Shown: piece after piece, positions 34,007 through 42,144 of the stretch
How positions within the stretch are numbered: position 1 is the first letter of the stretch
Layout: each line of letters opens with the position of its first letter
DNA from: Rhodococcus sp. SMB37
GTDB taxonomy: Bacteria > Actinomycetota > Actinomycetes > Mycobacteriales > Mycobacteriaceae
Assembly (NCBI RefSeq): GCF_004345605.1
Contig: NZ_SLVY01000011.1
Location: 62,001-126,000 of the forward strand
Length of the DNA: 64,000 nucleotides
Direction: 5' to 3'
Notes under the pieces: model-generated
What the model was told of the DNA's origin: nothing
Databases searched by the model: none
The model's input: the letters and a program-made list of their open reading frames with translations, nothing else
Position numbers and translations under genes: made by a program

Positions 34007-34894
34007 TCACCGACGCGAGCCGAGTGCAACGTTGATGATCTCCGCACTGGGCGCGTGCAATGCGTCGGCCGCGCTCTTGCCTGTTTCGGCGAGATAGCGG
34101 TCGACGAGGCGGTTGCCCACCGCATAACCGGCTCCCATGGGAACACCGACCGGTTCGGCGCCGAACCGGGCCGCGGCATCATCCCCGATGACCCACGCGG
34201 CGAAGTTCTCCATACCCGAGACGTTCAGTCCCGACACGATCTTCTCGAACACTGCGTCGTCGTCGAGGTGGGGAACGCCGAACGGTGTGTATCCGAGTGC
34301 GTCGCCGTACAGCTGACGGGCGAATGCGTCGGCGAGTCCTTCTGAGACGATATGTTCGCCGACGACGACGGACGCGGGATCCCACACGACCCCACCGGGG
34401 GCGTACCGGAGGTTGTGGTTGAGTTCGTGCACGGCAGCAGCCTCCAGTCGGGCCAGGTTCTCGTCGGTCGGCCAAAGTGTGAGCGAGATGTAGCCCGTGG
34501 CGCTGCCGTTTCCGCTGAGCCCCCGTGCCGAGTTCATGAAGTAGTCGTCGTCGGGGTCGCCGAGGACGAGCAGGAACGTGATATCCGGAACCTGCGAATT
34601 GGGGGTAGCGAGCGATTGCACGGCGACGGCATCGACGAGTGCCCGCTCGATCCGGTTCCAGGCGTCCGCGGCCTCCAGGCGTCCGAGGGCTTCACGTGTT
34701 TCGTCCACGCGGCGATCGATCGGGAAGCCCATGCTCATGGTGTGCATGGCGAAGAGGTCGACGTCGCCGGGATAGTAGCGGAACATTCCTTCCATCGGTC
34801 GAAGCAGTGCGCGTACGAGTTCGGGGCGCTCGGCTTCGTCGGCGGTCAGTACGGCGTTCATTTCTTCGGCGGTGTCGAGCACTGTGATCGTCAT
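34007..34894 (-). CDS. DUF2268-type putative zinc peptidase
   Basis: This 295-residue protein has a zinc-binding HELNH motif at 156-160 and a downstream Glu pair in VVGEHIVSEGLAD (180-185). It matches the DUF2268 family (YjaZ-like, predicted gluzincin-type proteases). There is no signal peptide, so it probably acts in the cytoplasm. The chain starts MTITVLDTAEEM and has the family's N-terminal helical part. It stands alone: both flanks are intergenic and the next gene is divergent. Confidence 0.78.
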   Translation of the reverse strand: MTITVLDTAEEMNAVLTADEAERPELVRALLRPMEGMFRYYPGDVDLFAMHTMSMGFPIDRRVDETREALGRLEAADAWNRIERALVDAVAVQSLATPNSQVPDITFLLVLGDPDDDYFMNSARGLSGNGSATGYISLTLWPTDENLARLEAAAVHELNHNLRYAPGGVVWDPASVVVGEHIVSEGLADAFARQLYGDALGYTPFGVPHLDDDAVFEKIVSGLNVSGMENFAAWVIGDDAAARFGAEPVGVPMGAGYAVGNRLVDRYLAETGKSAADALHAPSAEIINVALGSRR

Positions 34895-35030
34895 GTCGGT
34901 GACGGTAGATCCTCACGTTGCGTGAGGTTCAAGTTCGGCGACGGAGTGACGAATCCTCGCAAACCCTTCCCCTGAGGTGAAACGTGTTCTAGATTTTGAG
35001 GGAGGGTTCGTCGGAGTGGAGGTATGCACA

Positions 35031-36638
35031 GTGGAGTTCAACCTTGCTGATGTCGTCGAGACGACCGCGTCCGCGGTACCGGACCGCATCGCACTCACCT
35101 ACGAAGATCTGAATCTCACGTATGCAGAGCTGGACGCGGAAGCGAACCGCTCCGGACAGCTCTTCGCCCAGGCGGGGATCTCCAAGGACGATCACGTCGC
35201 AGTGTTTCTCAAGAACTGCGTCGAACATGTCACCAGCATCCTCGGCCTCATCAAGGTCCGCGCCGTGCCGATCAATGTCAACTACCGCTACACGCCCACC
35301 GAACTCGAATACATCTTCATCAACTCCGATTCGGTGGCGGTGGTCGTCGAACTTCCCGAGCATCAGCAGGTCCTCGCGTCGTTGCTCGACGGCTGCCCGC
35401 TGATCCGCACGGTCTTCGTCGTCGGCGACACGACCGACGAGTTGAGGCGGGCAGCCGAACAGCGATCCGTCGCCGTGATCTCCTTCGCCGACGCACACGA
35501 TCTTCCGGCGACCGCAGAGTTCCCGGAACGCTCGGGTGACGACCTGTACCTGCTCTACACGGGCGGAACCACCGGATACCCGAAGGGTGTGATGTGGCGG
35601 CACGACGACTTCTTTCGCAAGCCGCTCTCCGGAGGCAACCCCTACGGTGATGAGCCGCGGAAGGATCTAACCGAAGTGGCCGCGGGAGCGAAGGAATTCC
35701 CCGGTCTCTCGTTCCTCATCGCGGCACCCCTCATGCACGGTGCGGCCCTGTACTCACTGTTCACGTTCTTCACGCTCGGAGCCCGGGTCGTCCTGAGGCG
35801 CGACTTCGACCCGAAGACGGTCGTCGAGGCCGTCGAGCAGGACAAGGTGCAGGTGATCCTCATCGTCGGCGACGGCATGGGATTGCCCCTGGTCGACGAG
35901 ATGGAACGACGGAAGGACGACGCCGACCTCAGCTCGCTGTTCTCCATCACCTCGGGCGGCGCCATCTGGTCGACGAGTGTGCGCGACCGCATGCTCGCCG
36001 TGAAGCCGGACCTGTTGCTACGCGACAACTTCGGTGCCTCCGAAACCGGCAACGACGGCGCGTTCAACGTCGACGAGGACGGAAACCTGCGAATGCCGCC
36101 GAGCCCCAACATGATCCTCGTCGACGAACGTCTCGAGCCCGTTCCGCCGGGTTCCGACGACGTCGGCTACATCGCCCGTATCGGAAATGTTCCGCTCGGT
36201 TACTACAAGGACGAAGAGAAGACCGCCCGGACCTTCCCGACTCGCGCCGACGGCACCCGCCTGTCGATCCTCGGCGATATGGGTCGGGTGGAGGCAGACG
36301 GCACCATCGTCTTCCTCGGTCGCGGCTCGCAGTGCATCAACACCGGTGGCGAGAAAGTCTTTGCCGAAGAGGTCGAGTCGGCGCTCCATGCACACCCGTC
36401 GGTCTCCGACGCTCTCGTTGTGCCGGTTCCGCACGAACGGATGGGTCAGGCCGTCGCGGCTGTCATCGCCATCTACCCGGACGCCGGCGAGCTGACTCTC
36501 GAAGAGGTTCAGGATCATTGCCGTAAATCATTGGCAGGATACAAGATCCCGCGCTCGATCGTTGTGGTCGACGAGGTGAAGCGAACCCCCGCCGGCAAGG
36601 CCGACTACCGGTGGGCCGCCGCTCAGGCTGCGCAGTAG
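35031..36638 (+). CDS. FadD-type acyl-CoA synthetase
   Basis: This is a 535-residue ANL-family ligase: LLYTGGTTGYPKGVMW is the phosphate-binding motif, FGASETGNDG lies in the adenylate region, LGDMGRVEADG marks the hinge, and KRTPAGKADYRW carries the catalytic Lys. GTG 35031 follows GGAGG by 8 bases; the frame opens at 34977. It resembles the FadD17/FadD19 group that activates branched or sterol side chains in mycobacteria and rhodococci. It is a single-gene unit closed by a strong hairpin at 36662. The substrate is unknown. Confidence 0.87.
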   Translation: MEFNLADVVETTASAVPDRIALTYEDLNLTYAELDAEANRSGQLFAQAGISKDDHVAVFLKNCVEHVTSILGLIKVRAVPINVNYRYTPTELEYIFINSDSVAVVVELPEHQQVLASLLDGCPLIRTVFVVGDTTDELRRAAEQRSVAVISFADAHDLPATAEFPERSGDDLYLLYTGGTTGYPKGVMWRHDDFFRKPLSGGNPYGDEPRKDLTEVAAGAKEFPGLSFLIAAPLMHGAALYSLFTFFTLGARVVLRRDFDPKTVVEAVEQDKVQVILIVGDGMGLPLVDEMERRKDDADLSSLFSITSGGAIWSTSVRDRMLAVKPDLLLRDNFGASETGNDGAFNVDEDGNLRMPPSPNMILVDERLEPVPPGSDDVGYIARIGNVPLGYYKDEEKTARTFPTRADGTRLSILGDMGRVEADGTIVFLGRGSQCINTGGEKVFAEEVESALHAHPSVSDALVVPVPHERMGQAVAAVIAIYPDAGELTLEEVQDHCRKSLAGYKIPRSIVVVDEVKRTPAGKADYRWAAAQAAQ

Positions 36639-36661
36639 GCGACAAATACAAACTCTACGCA

Positions 36662-36694
36662 CAGATACGCCCCTCTTCGCGAGGGGCGTATCTG
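36662..36694. terminator. Strong hairpin terminator after the acyl-CoA synthetase
   Basis: CAGATACGCCCCTC (36662-36675) and its exact reverse complement (36681-36694) form a 14 bp stem with a TTCGC loop. It lies 24 bp after the synthetase stop and 34 bp from the convergent gene's stop, so it can serve both. Confidence 0.85.
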
Positions 36695-36727
36695 CCCGTG
36701 GTGTAACCGGATTCTGATTCGCCGCGG

Positions 36728-37114
36728 TCAGAACTGAGCGCGGCGGGCACGACGCTCCGCTTCTGCGAGGGCACGTCGGACAACGCCTGACAGTGCGACG
36801 AATGATTCCAGCTGGCTGGATTCCACGGCCTTGACGTCGTCGAGTCTGGCTTCGATCGACTCGCTCTCGCTGCGGAGCTCAGTGGCGAGAGCGCACTGCT
36901 CGCTCAATGACTTCAGGTCGGCCACAGACCAACTCGCGTCGATGAGCCGGTAGTCGCTGCGTTCCTTCAACCGAACCCCTCGGGATGCGAGGAAGCGTCG
37001 AAGCGCTTCGTTGACCTCGATGGAGCGATCGGTGACCTCGATCCACCTCTGCATTGCGTCGAGCTGTGAGCGCTCGCTACGACGCCTGCCCAATCCGAAC
37101 AGTGAACGCTTCAT
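36728..37114 (-). CDS. Small charged helical protein after the tat genes
   Basis: This 128-residue protein starts at ATG 37114 behind GGGGG; ATG 37144 is less likely. It begins with a basic segment (MKRSLFGLGRRRSERS) and is otherwise alpha-helical, with heptad-like charged stretches (LSEQCALATELRSESESIEA) ending in an Arg/Ala-rich tail. No family is recognised and there is no membrane span. It lies 98 bp downstream of tatB on the same strand and may belong to that transcript. Confidence 0.6.
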   Translation of the reverse strand: MKRSLFGLGRRRSERSQLDAMQRWIEVTDRSIEVNEALRRFLASRGVRLKERSDYRLIDASWSVADLKSLSEQCALATELRSESESIEARLDDVKAVESSQLESFVALSGVVRRALAEAERRARRAQF

Positions 37115-37212
37115 TCGCGATATCCCCCTTTTACTGGGAATCATCGTAACGGTAACGCCGCGATCGTGTACGTGATTCGGCCGAGGTATTCGGATCCGCG
37201 GGTCGAATTGCT

Positions 37213-37638
37213 TCAGCCGGTAGCTCGGTCGAGTTCGGAACCGGACTGGACGGGTGCAGCCGCGATGCGGCGGGGATCGCCGTCGGGGAGCGATTCGATC
37301 AGGATACGTCGCGGGTGTGCCGCAGAGCCCGTCGTCAGATACTTCTGGCCAGGACGCACACGTCGGGCCTCGTCGGCTGTCTCGTCCGTGACCGGAGGAG
37401 CAGTGGGTTCGTTGAGTGCGTCGCGCACGACCCGTCGTGGGTCGTACTGCTTCAGGTCCAATGAAGTCGCGACCCCCATTTCACGTTCGGCTGCACCGCG
37501 CGTCGATTCGACGAAGTCGCGCAGTGCCCGAACAGTGCGGGCGAGCTGATGGGCGTACACGGGCAGCCGTTGCGGACCGAGCACGACCCCCGCGATGATG
37601 GCGACGAGGAAGAGTTTCTCGAAGGTCAGGCCGAACAT
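37213..37638 (-). CDS. tatB: TatB-like Sec-independent translocase subunit
   Basis: This 141-residue protein has the TatA/B layout: one N-terminal membrane helix (FEKLFLVAIIAGVVL), a GPQRLP hinge, an amphipathic helix (LARTVRALRDFVES) and a long polar tail. The long tail and the hinge favour TatB over TatA. Its start lies inside the 3' end of tatC. The order tatA-tatC-tatB is not that of the usual actinobacterial genome, where tatB stands alone and tatA-tatC are paired. This looks like a second, self-contained Tat set. Confidence 0.82.
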   Translation of the reverse strand: MFGLTFEKLFLVAIIAGVVLGPQRLPVYAHQLARTVRALRDFVESTRGAAEREMGVATSLDLKQYDPRRVVRDALNEPTAPPVTDETADEARRVRPGQKYLTTGSAAHPRRILIESLPDGDPRRIAAAPVQSGSELDRATG

Positions 37639-38396
37639 GTTGTGGATTCCTCATTTCGGGACGCTCGCCTGTCGTGCAGCGTCGTGATGACGAGTGCGGC
37701 GCCGAACAATACCGACATCGGCAACGCGACCAAGAACATGGACAGGACGTCGGCGGCCGGTGTTACCAGTGCACTGAACAGCGTGATGACGACGATGATT
37801 ACGCGCCAGCTGCTACGGAGCCTGGCTGCGGAGACGATCCCGATGTAGTTCAACATCACCAGGAACACCGGCAGAACAAAGGCAATCCCGGTCGCCAGAA
37901 CAACTTTCATCACGAAGTCCACGTAGTACGACGCGTTGAGGATCGTGCTGTCCTGGTCGGACGAGAATGCGGTGAGCACGCTCACCATCCGGGGGAAGAT
38001 CAGGAATCCGAACGCGCAACCGGCAGCGAAGAGCGGGGCGGCCGCCGCGGAGAACCCGAGGACGTACTTCTTCTCCCGGCGTGTCAGGCCGGGGGTGACG
38101 TAGGCGAAGAGCTCTCGCAGCCAGATCGGACTGGACAGGATCACGCCCGAGAACAGCGCGATCTTCAGCTGGAGGTCGAACGCACCGGTCACGGTATCGT
38201 AGTTGAGGCTGGCCTCCCGGGAGAGCGCCAGCTGCTCGACAGGTTCGCGCAGGACGTCGAGGATCTGATCCGAGAGAGCGAACCCGACGATCACGCCGAT
38301 GAGCAGCGACACCGCCGCGCGAACACCGCGACGTCGTGCCTCGCCCAGGTGTCCGGCGATCGGCATCGTGCCTCGCGTGGCGGTGATCGCGGTCAT
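37626..38396 (-). CDS. tatC: TatC-like translocase core protein
   Basis: This is a 256-residue membrane protein with six hydrophobic spans and the TatC markers: HLGEARRR at the N-terminus (where the signal peptide is bound), PIWLRELFAYVTPGL between spans, and FPRM. TatC is the receptor for twin-arginine signals. It is divergent from typical TatC in the HLxELRxR motif, reading HLGEARRR. It overlaps both tatA (ATGA) and tatB. This compact unit probably serves the lipoprotein encoded first in the operon. Confidence 0.85.
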   Translation of the reverse strand: MTAITATRGTMPIAGHLGEARRRGVRAAVSLLIGVIVGFALSDQILDVLREPVEQLALSREASLNYDTVTGAFDLQLKIALFSGVILSSPIWLRELFAYVTPGLTRREKKYVLGFSAAAAPLFAAGCAFGFLIFPRMVSVLTAFSSDQDSTILNASYYVDFVMKVVLATGIAFVLPVFLVMLNYIGIVSAARLRSSWRVIIVVITLFSALVTPAADVLSMFLVALPMSVLFGAALVITTLHDRRASRNEESTTCSA

Positions 38397-38593
38397 GACG
38401 CGCGGCGGTACGGAACCTGAGTGAGGTCCGCGGTCTGCGCGTCGGTGGTCGGCTCGTCACTCACCTCGTCCTTGAGGATGCGCATCGACTGGCCGACGCT
38501 CTTGGCGAGCGCCGGAAGCTTGGTCGAGCCGAAGACGAGGAGGACGATCGCGAGGATGATGAGGGCATGCCAGCCCGTGAGGTTGTTCAACAT
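38393..38593 (-). CDS. tatA: TatA-like pore subunit
   Basis: This 66-residue protein has one N-terminal span (WHALIILAIVLLVFG), an FGSTKLPALAKSVGQSM hinge and amphipathic helix, and a short acidic tail, all classical for TatA. AAGGA precedes the start. It lies 44 bp after the stop of the Tat-signal lipoprotein gene and overlaps tatC, so all four genes should share one transcript. Confidence 0.88.
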   Translation of the reverse strand: MLNNLTGWHALIILAIVLLVFGSTKLPALAKSVGQSMRILKDEVSDEPTTDAQTADLTQVPYRRAS

Positions 38594-38637
38594 GGTGTTG
38601 TCCTTGTGTGTTGGGTGAGTGCGTGTCGGGTGAGTGA

Positions 38638-39603
38638 TCAGTTGGGGGCGTCCGAGCCCATGCCCGGCATGCCTCCACGGGGAGGTTCGCCGCCCATCGG
38701 TGCACCCGCCGGGGGGACGCCGCCACTGCTGAGGGTGGGTTCGGTCGTCGTATCGACCGCGACGGCCAGCGACCCGACGTATCCGGAGTCGGTGTTCCCG
38801 GAGAACGTCCCCATCTGCAGGTCGTATCCGTCGCCGAAGACGTTGTCGTTGTCGAGGCTTCCGATCTGGGCAAGATTCTCGGCCGACCCCGAGTAGGTAT
38901 CCAGCAGGTAGACCTCGTCGAGCATGTCCTGGGGAAACGCGATCTGTGACGTCGCGATCGCATTCTCGACGTTGGTCGCGGAGTCGACGTCGGGGTAGAC
39001 CTCGAAGTGAATGTGGGTCCAGCGACCCGTGTAGCAGCCGGGCACGATCGTCTCGAAGGTTGCCTTACCGTCGGCGTCGGCCACCTGGATCCCGCGCAGG
39101 TAGGTCTCGTCCTCGACACCTTCGGTGTACATCGAGTACCGGCCCTGCGCGTCGCACTGCCAGGCGTACACGGCGACCCCTTCGAACGGGGTGTTGTCAT
39201 TCGCCATGTCGGTGACAGTGAAGGTGAGGGAAAGGGGAACACCGTCGGCGGTGGTGCCGCCGTCGAGGCTCGACGTGATCTCACTGCGGACGATCCCGGA
39301 TTCCTCGAGCACGTTGACCCCGTTCGTGCCATCGGCCGGATAGGGGCCGTTGGTTTCCTCGGGGATTTCGCCGGCGGGTGTGCTCACCGTGGCGGCAGTG
39401 CTGTCGTTGCTCGGGGAACACGCGGCCAGTGCCAGCGCCCCGGCCCCGGCACCGACGATGCTCAGCACTCGCCGGCGGGTGACCAGGGTGGCGATGTCGA
39501 AGCCTGCACCCTGATCGACGACATCCTCGGTGGGGCGGTCGAGCAGGCGGCCTTGGTATGCGGGTCCGTCCGGTGTATCGGTGGGTTCGGGAGCGGGGCT
39601 CAT
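38638..39603 (-). CDS. Tat-exported lipoprotein with intradiol-dioxygenase fold
   Basis: This 321-residue protein has an unusually long N-region, then a twin-arginine motif TRRRVLS (42-48), a hydrophobic stretch and a lipobox LAAC with Cys62. The body has the intradiol ring-cleavage dioxygenase fold: NGPYPADG, the strand VYAWQCDAQGRYS, and the iron-site motif CYTGRWTHIHFEV with the His-X-His pair. The tail is Pro/Gly/Met-rich (PPRGGMPGMGS). It would be folded with its iron in the cytoplasm, exported by Tat and anchored outside. The substrate is unknown. It is the first gene before tatA-tatC-tatB. Confidence 0.85.
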   Translation of the reverse strand: MSPAPEPTDTPDGPAYQGRLLDRPTEDVVDQGAGFDIATLVTRRRVLSIVGAGAGALALAACSPSNDSTAATVSTPAGEIPEETNGPYPADGTNGVNVLEESGIVRSEITSSLDGGTTADGVPLSLTFTVTDMANDNTPFEGVAVYAWQCDAQGRYSMYTEGVEDETYLRGIQVADADGKATFETIVPGCYTGRWTHIHFEVYPDVDSATNVENAIATSQIAFPQDMLDEVYLLDTYSGSAENLAQIGSLDNDNVFGDGYDLQMGTFSGNTDSGYVGSLAVAVDTTTEPTLSSGGVPPAGAPMGGEPPRGGMPGMGSDAPN

Positions 39604-39743
39604 TTTGTCTCCTCCGTTGGTCGCTCAGTGGTTCAGTGATAACCACAGTCCCAGCCGACGCAGGGGGAACCCTGTGTCGTCGCTGGGTGTTTGCTGTGAG
39701 CGATGCGGAGCGGAGGAGTGGGTGGCGCGGGTGGCTTTCGAGA

Positions 39744-40184
39744 TCAGGAGTTCAGGTCGGTCACCAGTACCGCGGTCAACGCAACTTCCACCGGCGCCCC
39801 GCCTGGGAGGGTGTACACCCCGATCGCACTGCGCGCGGGTAGGTGGTCCGGGCCGAGCTCTGTGGCAATCATCTCCGACGCTCCATCCGCCACCGCCGAC
39901 AACGCCGTGAAATCAGCGGTCGCTGCCACGTACACGACCATCTCGGCCGGGCGAAAGCGGTGACCGGCAGGAACCACCGACCGCACCGCGGCCAGTGCAT
40001 TGCGTGCGCCCAGGGACGCGGCCGCATGGGCCTGGGCGACAGTCACCTCAGCGCCGACCCTGCCGGTGACGGTGAGTACGCCGTCGACACGGGGCGTCAT
40101 CCCCGCTGTGCGGACGGTGTCGCCGGCGAGTACCGCAGCGACGTAACGACCTTGCGGTACAGGGGCTTCGATATCACTCGACAC
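39744..40184 (-). CDS. RidA/YjgF-family protein
   Basis: This 146-residue protein of the RidA superfamily has AGMTPRV near the start, a central ARNALAAV segment, and the ending ARSAIGVYTLPGGAPVEVALTAV. The Arg of the last block corresponds to the residue that binds the substrate carboxylate in RidA. GTG 40184 lies inside the gamma-glutamyltransferase gene's end, so translation is coupled. RidA proteins hydrolyse reactive enamines and imines. Placing one at the end of an amine-oxidising gene set suggests it clears an imine intermediate here (inference). Confidence 0.82.
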   Translation of the reverse strand: MSSDIEAPVPQGRYVAAVLAGDTVRTAGMTPRVDGVLTVTGRVGAEVTVAQAHAAASLGARNALAAVRSVVPAGHRFRPAEMVVYVAATADFTALSAVADGASEMIATELGPDHLPARSAIGVYTLPGGAPVEVALTAVLVTDLNS

Positions 40185-41763
40185 CGAGCACCACCCCTTC
40201 CTGTCGAGGATCGCTCCCCCCACTCATCACACCCTGCGTCATCGAGACGACTTGTGCGCTGCCCTCGGCACCGTAGGCGTCGAGCACGTTGACCTGGTGA
40301 CCCATATCCGACAGCGATCGAAGGACCTCACGGCCGACTCGTCCTTCGATACGCAGCTCGGGGGCGTGGCCGAGGGCGTTCGCATCGGACCCGGGGTACA
40401 CCGTGAACCGAGGCGCCTCCACCGTCTCCTGCGGATCGAGTCCGTGGTCCAGCAGATGGGACAGGAGTTGCATGTTCCACTGCACCTGGCCGTCACCACC
40501 GGGGGTGTTGCCGACATGCATGAGTTCGCCGTCGCTGCCGGTGACGATCCAGGCGTTGAGTGTGTGCAAGGGTTTGCGTCGCGGCGACACCTCGTTGGGA
40601 TGGCCGTCGATCAGGTATGCCCCACGACCGAGTCGGTTGTTGAGAGCCACACCGGTTCCGGGCACTGTGAACTTCGCGCCGAAGGTGAATGCGAGGGAAT
40701 GGATGAAGGAGACGGCTCGGCCCTCGGCGTCGACGGCGACGAACGACGTCGTATCTCCACCCGACACGGCAAATGCGCCTGCGGCTTCCCAGGAGGCGAG
40801 CCGAGCCCGTCCGTCGGCGATGTTCGTCGCGGAAAGCGCTTGTTCGACGCCGTCATTGTCCGAACCACACCACCGCAATCGGTCCTCGAACGAGAGCGCT
40901 GCGGCACGCGCCATACGGTCGATGGCCGGAGCGCTCAGCCAAGGCATCGTGCCGAGCTCTCCGTCGCACAACGCGGCCTGCTGCAACACCATCCACCCCG
41001 GTGTCGGCAGCGGGGTCTGGTGCACTGTCGTTCCCGCGTACGTCCCGGTCAGTGCGGATTCGACGGGAACCGAAGCACCCGCGACCCATTCGTCGCCTGT
41101 GAACGGCGCACCGGAATACTGCAACGCCGCGACACAGTGCTCGGCAATTGCCCCGGTATAGAACGAAGATGGATCCGACGCGAGGGCACGGATGGTACGC
41201 GCCAGGTCGACCTGCGGAAGCCGATCACCCACGCGCGGAACGGCCCCCGTCGGCGTGTATACCGAGGCGAGACCGACATCGGAGCGGATGGCGTGGAGTG
41301 CAGCCTGCACGTCGGCGCGGGTTTTCGCCGAACACGGTAGCCCGCGTTCGGCGATGCGCGCGGCGGGCTCCCACAACTCGAGCAACGACATGCTCGCCCC
41401 GTACGCATGCAGAGCGGCGAGTGCAGCGGGCGCGCCCGGCACGGCGACGGCGAGAGCGCCGTCCAGCGGGATCGCAGAGAGTCCCCGGTCCCGGTAGAAG
41501 TCCGGAATACCACCGTCCGGTCCGTAACCGCTGCCGTTGACAGTCCGGACGGAACCGTCCGGGTCGCGCACCACGGCGAATGCGTCGCCGCCGATCCCGC
41601 ATTGTCCGGGCAGTGTCAGCCAGGTGACCGCCGCCATCGCGAGGGCCGCGTCGACCGCGTTACCACCGTGCGCCAGTACTCGCGCTCCTGCCTGGCTCGC
41701 GAGTGGGTGACTCGACGCCACCATGCCGCCGGTCGCAAGAGTGGCGGGGCGCCGCGCGCTCAT
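40174..41763 (-). CDS. ggt: Gamma-glutamyltransferase-family Ntn hydrolase
   Basis: This 529-residue protein has the GGT proenzyme layout: GGMVASSHPLAS at the start, GNAVDAALA, CGIGGDAF, and the self-cleavage site before Thr in GGDTTSFVAVD, followed by the small-subunit motifs GVALNNRL and GTGVAL. There is no signal peptide, so it is cytoplasmic, unlike typical periplasmic GGT. Known cytoplasmic relatives act on gamma-glutamyl amides or other amides and lactams in catabolism. ATG 41763 overlaps the Rieske gene stop. Its partners suggest a role in releasing or making an amine. Confidence 0.85.
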   Translation of the reverse strand: MSARRPATLATGGMVASSHPLASQAGARVLAHGGNAVDAALAMAAVTWLTLPGQCGIGGDAFAVVRDPDGSVRTVNGSGYGPDGGIPDFYRDRGLSAIPLDGALAVAVPGAPAALAALHAYGASMSLLELWEPAARIAERGLPCSAKTRADVQAALHAIRSDVGLASVYTPTGAVPRVGDRLPQVDLARTIRALASDPSSFYTGAIAEHCVAALQYSGAPFTGDEWVAGASVPVESALTGTYAGTTVHQTPLPTPGWMVLQQAALCDGELGTMPWLSAPAIDRMARAAALSFEDRLRWCGSDNDGVEQALSATNIADGRARLASWEAAGAFAVSGGDTTSFVAVDAEGRAVSFIHSLAFTFGAKFTVPGTGVALNNRLGRGAYLIDGHPNEVSPRRKPLHTLNAWIVTGSDGELMHVGNTPGGDGQVQWNMQLLSHLLDHGLDPQETVEAPRFTVYPGSDANALGHAPELRIEGRVGREVLRSLSDMGHQVNVLDAYGAEGSAQVVSMTQGVMSGGSDPRQEGVVLGVE

Positions 41764-42116
41764 GCCGACCTCATCCTGCGCCGGCGTGGACCTTCCGGAG
41801 GCTCGCTGGGATCGATGCCGACGAAGATCTCACCGTCCCGTTCCTCACACGGGTAGGTCTTGATCGGCTCGGTCGCGGGCGGGCAGATCGGCTCGCCGGT
41901 CTCGAGGTCGAAAGCACTTCCATGGCAGGAGCATCCGATCCCGTCCTGCACAAGCTTGCCGGACGACAGCAGACAGTCTAGATGGGAACAGTAGTTGGAC
42001 GTCGCATACGCTTTGCCGTCCAGCCGTGAGATCGCGAATTCGTAGTCGTCGGCGTAGAACCGGCGAACGATGCCTTCGGTCACCTGCCCGGAACGGGCCA
42101 CTCGCTTGAACTCCAT
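41760..42116 (-). CDS. Rieske [2Fe-2S] ferredoxin-like protein (second copy)
   Basis: This 118-residue Rieske protein has the cluster ligands CSHLDC and CSCHGSAFD (Cys-X-His and Cys-X2-His). An additional Cys sits in each box, as in the disulfide-stabilised high-potential Rieske proteins. The ending is basic (RRRRMRS). It is coupled to the GGT gene. The locus has another Rieske ferredoxin at 44801, so the two may serve different steps. The extra Cys pair makes a disulfide possible, which is unusual for a cytoplasmic ferredoxin. Confidence 0.82.
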   Translation of the reverse strand: MEFKRVARSGQVTEGIVRRFYADDYEFAISRLDGKAYATSNYCSHLDCLLSSGKLVQDGIGCSCHGSAFDLETGEPICPPATEPIKTYPCEERDGEIFVGIDPSEPPEGPRRRRMRSA

Positions 42117-42144
42117 GGTCTTCCTCCAGGTAGGTGTGAAGCAG

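Noticed and set aside
33313-34182. Minus-strand frame of 289 codons across the 33-34 kb gap
   Set aside because: It overlaps the DUF2268 gene and the signal-peptide gene in the wrong frame and shows no conserved segment. The methyltransferase-like tail is in a different minus-strand frame.
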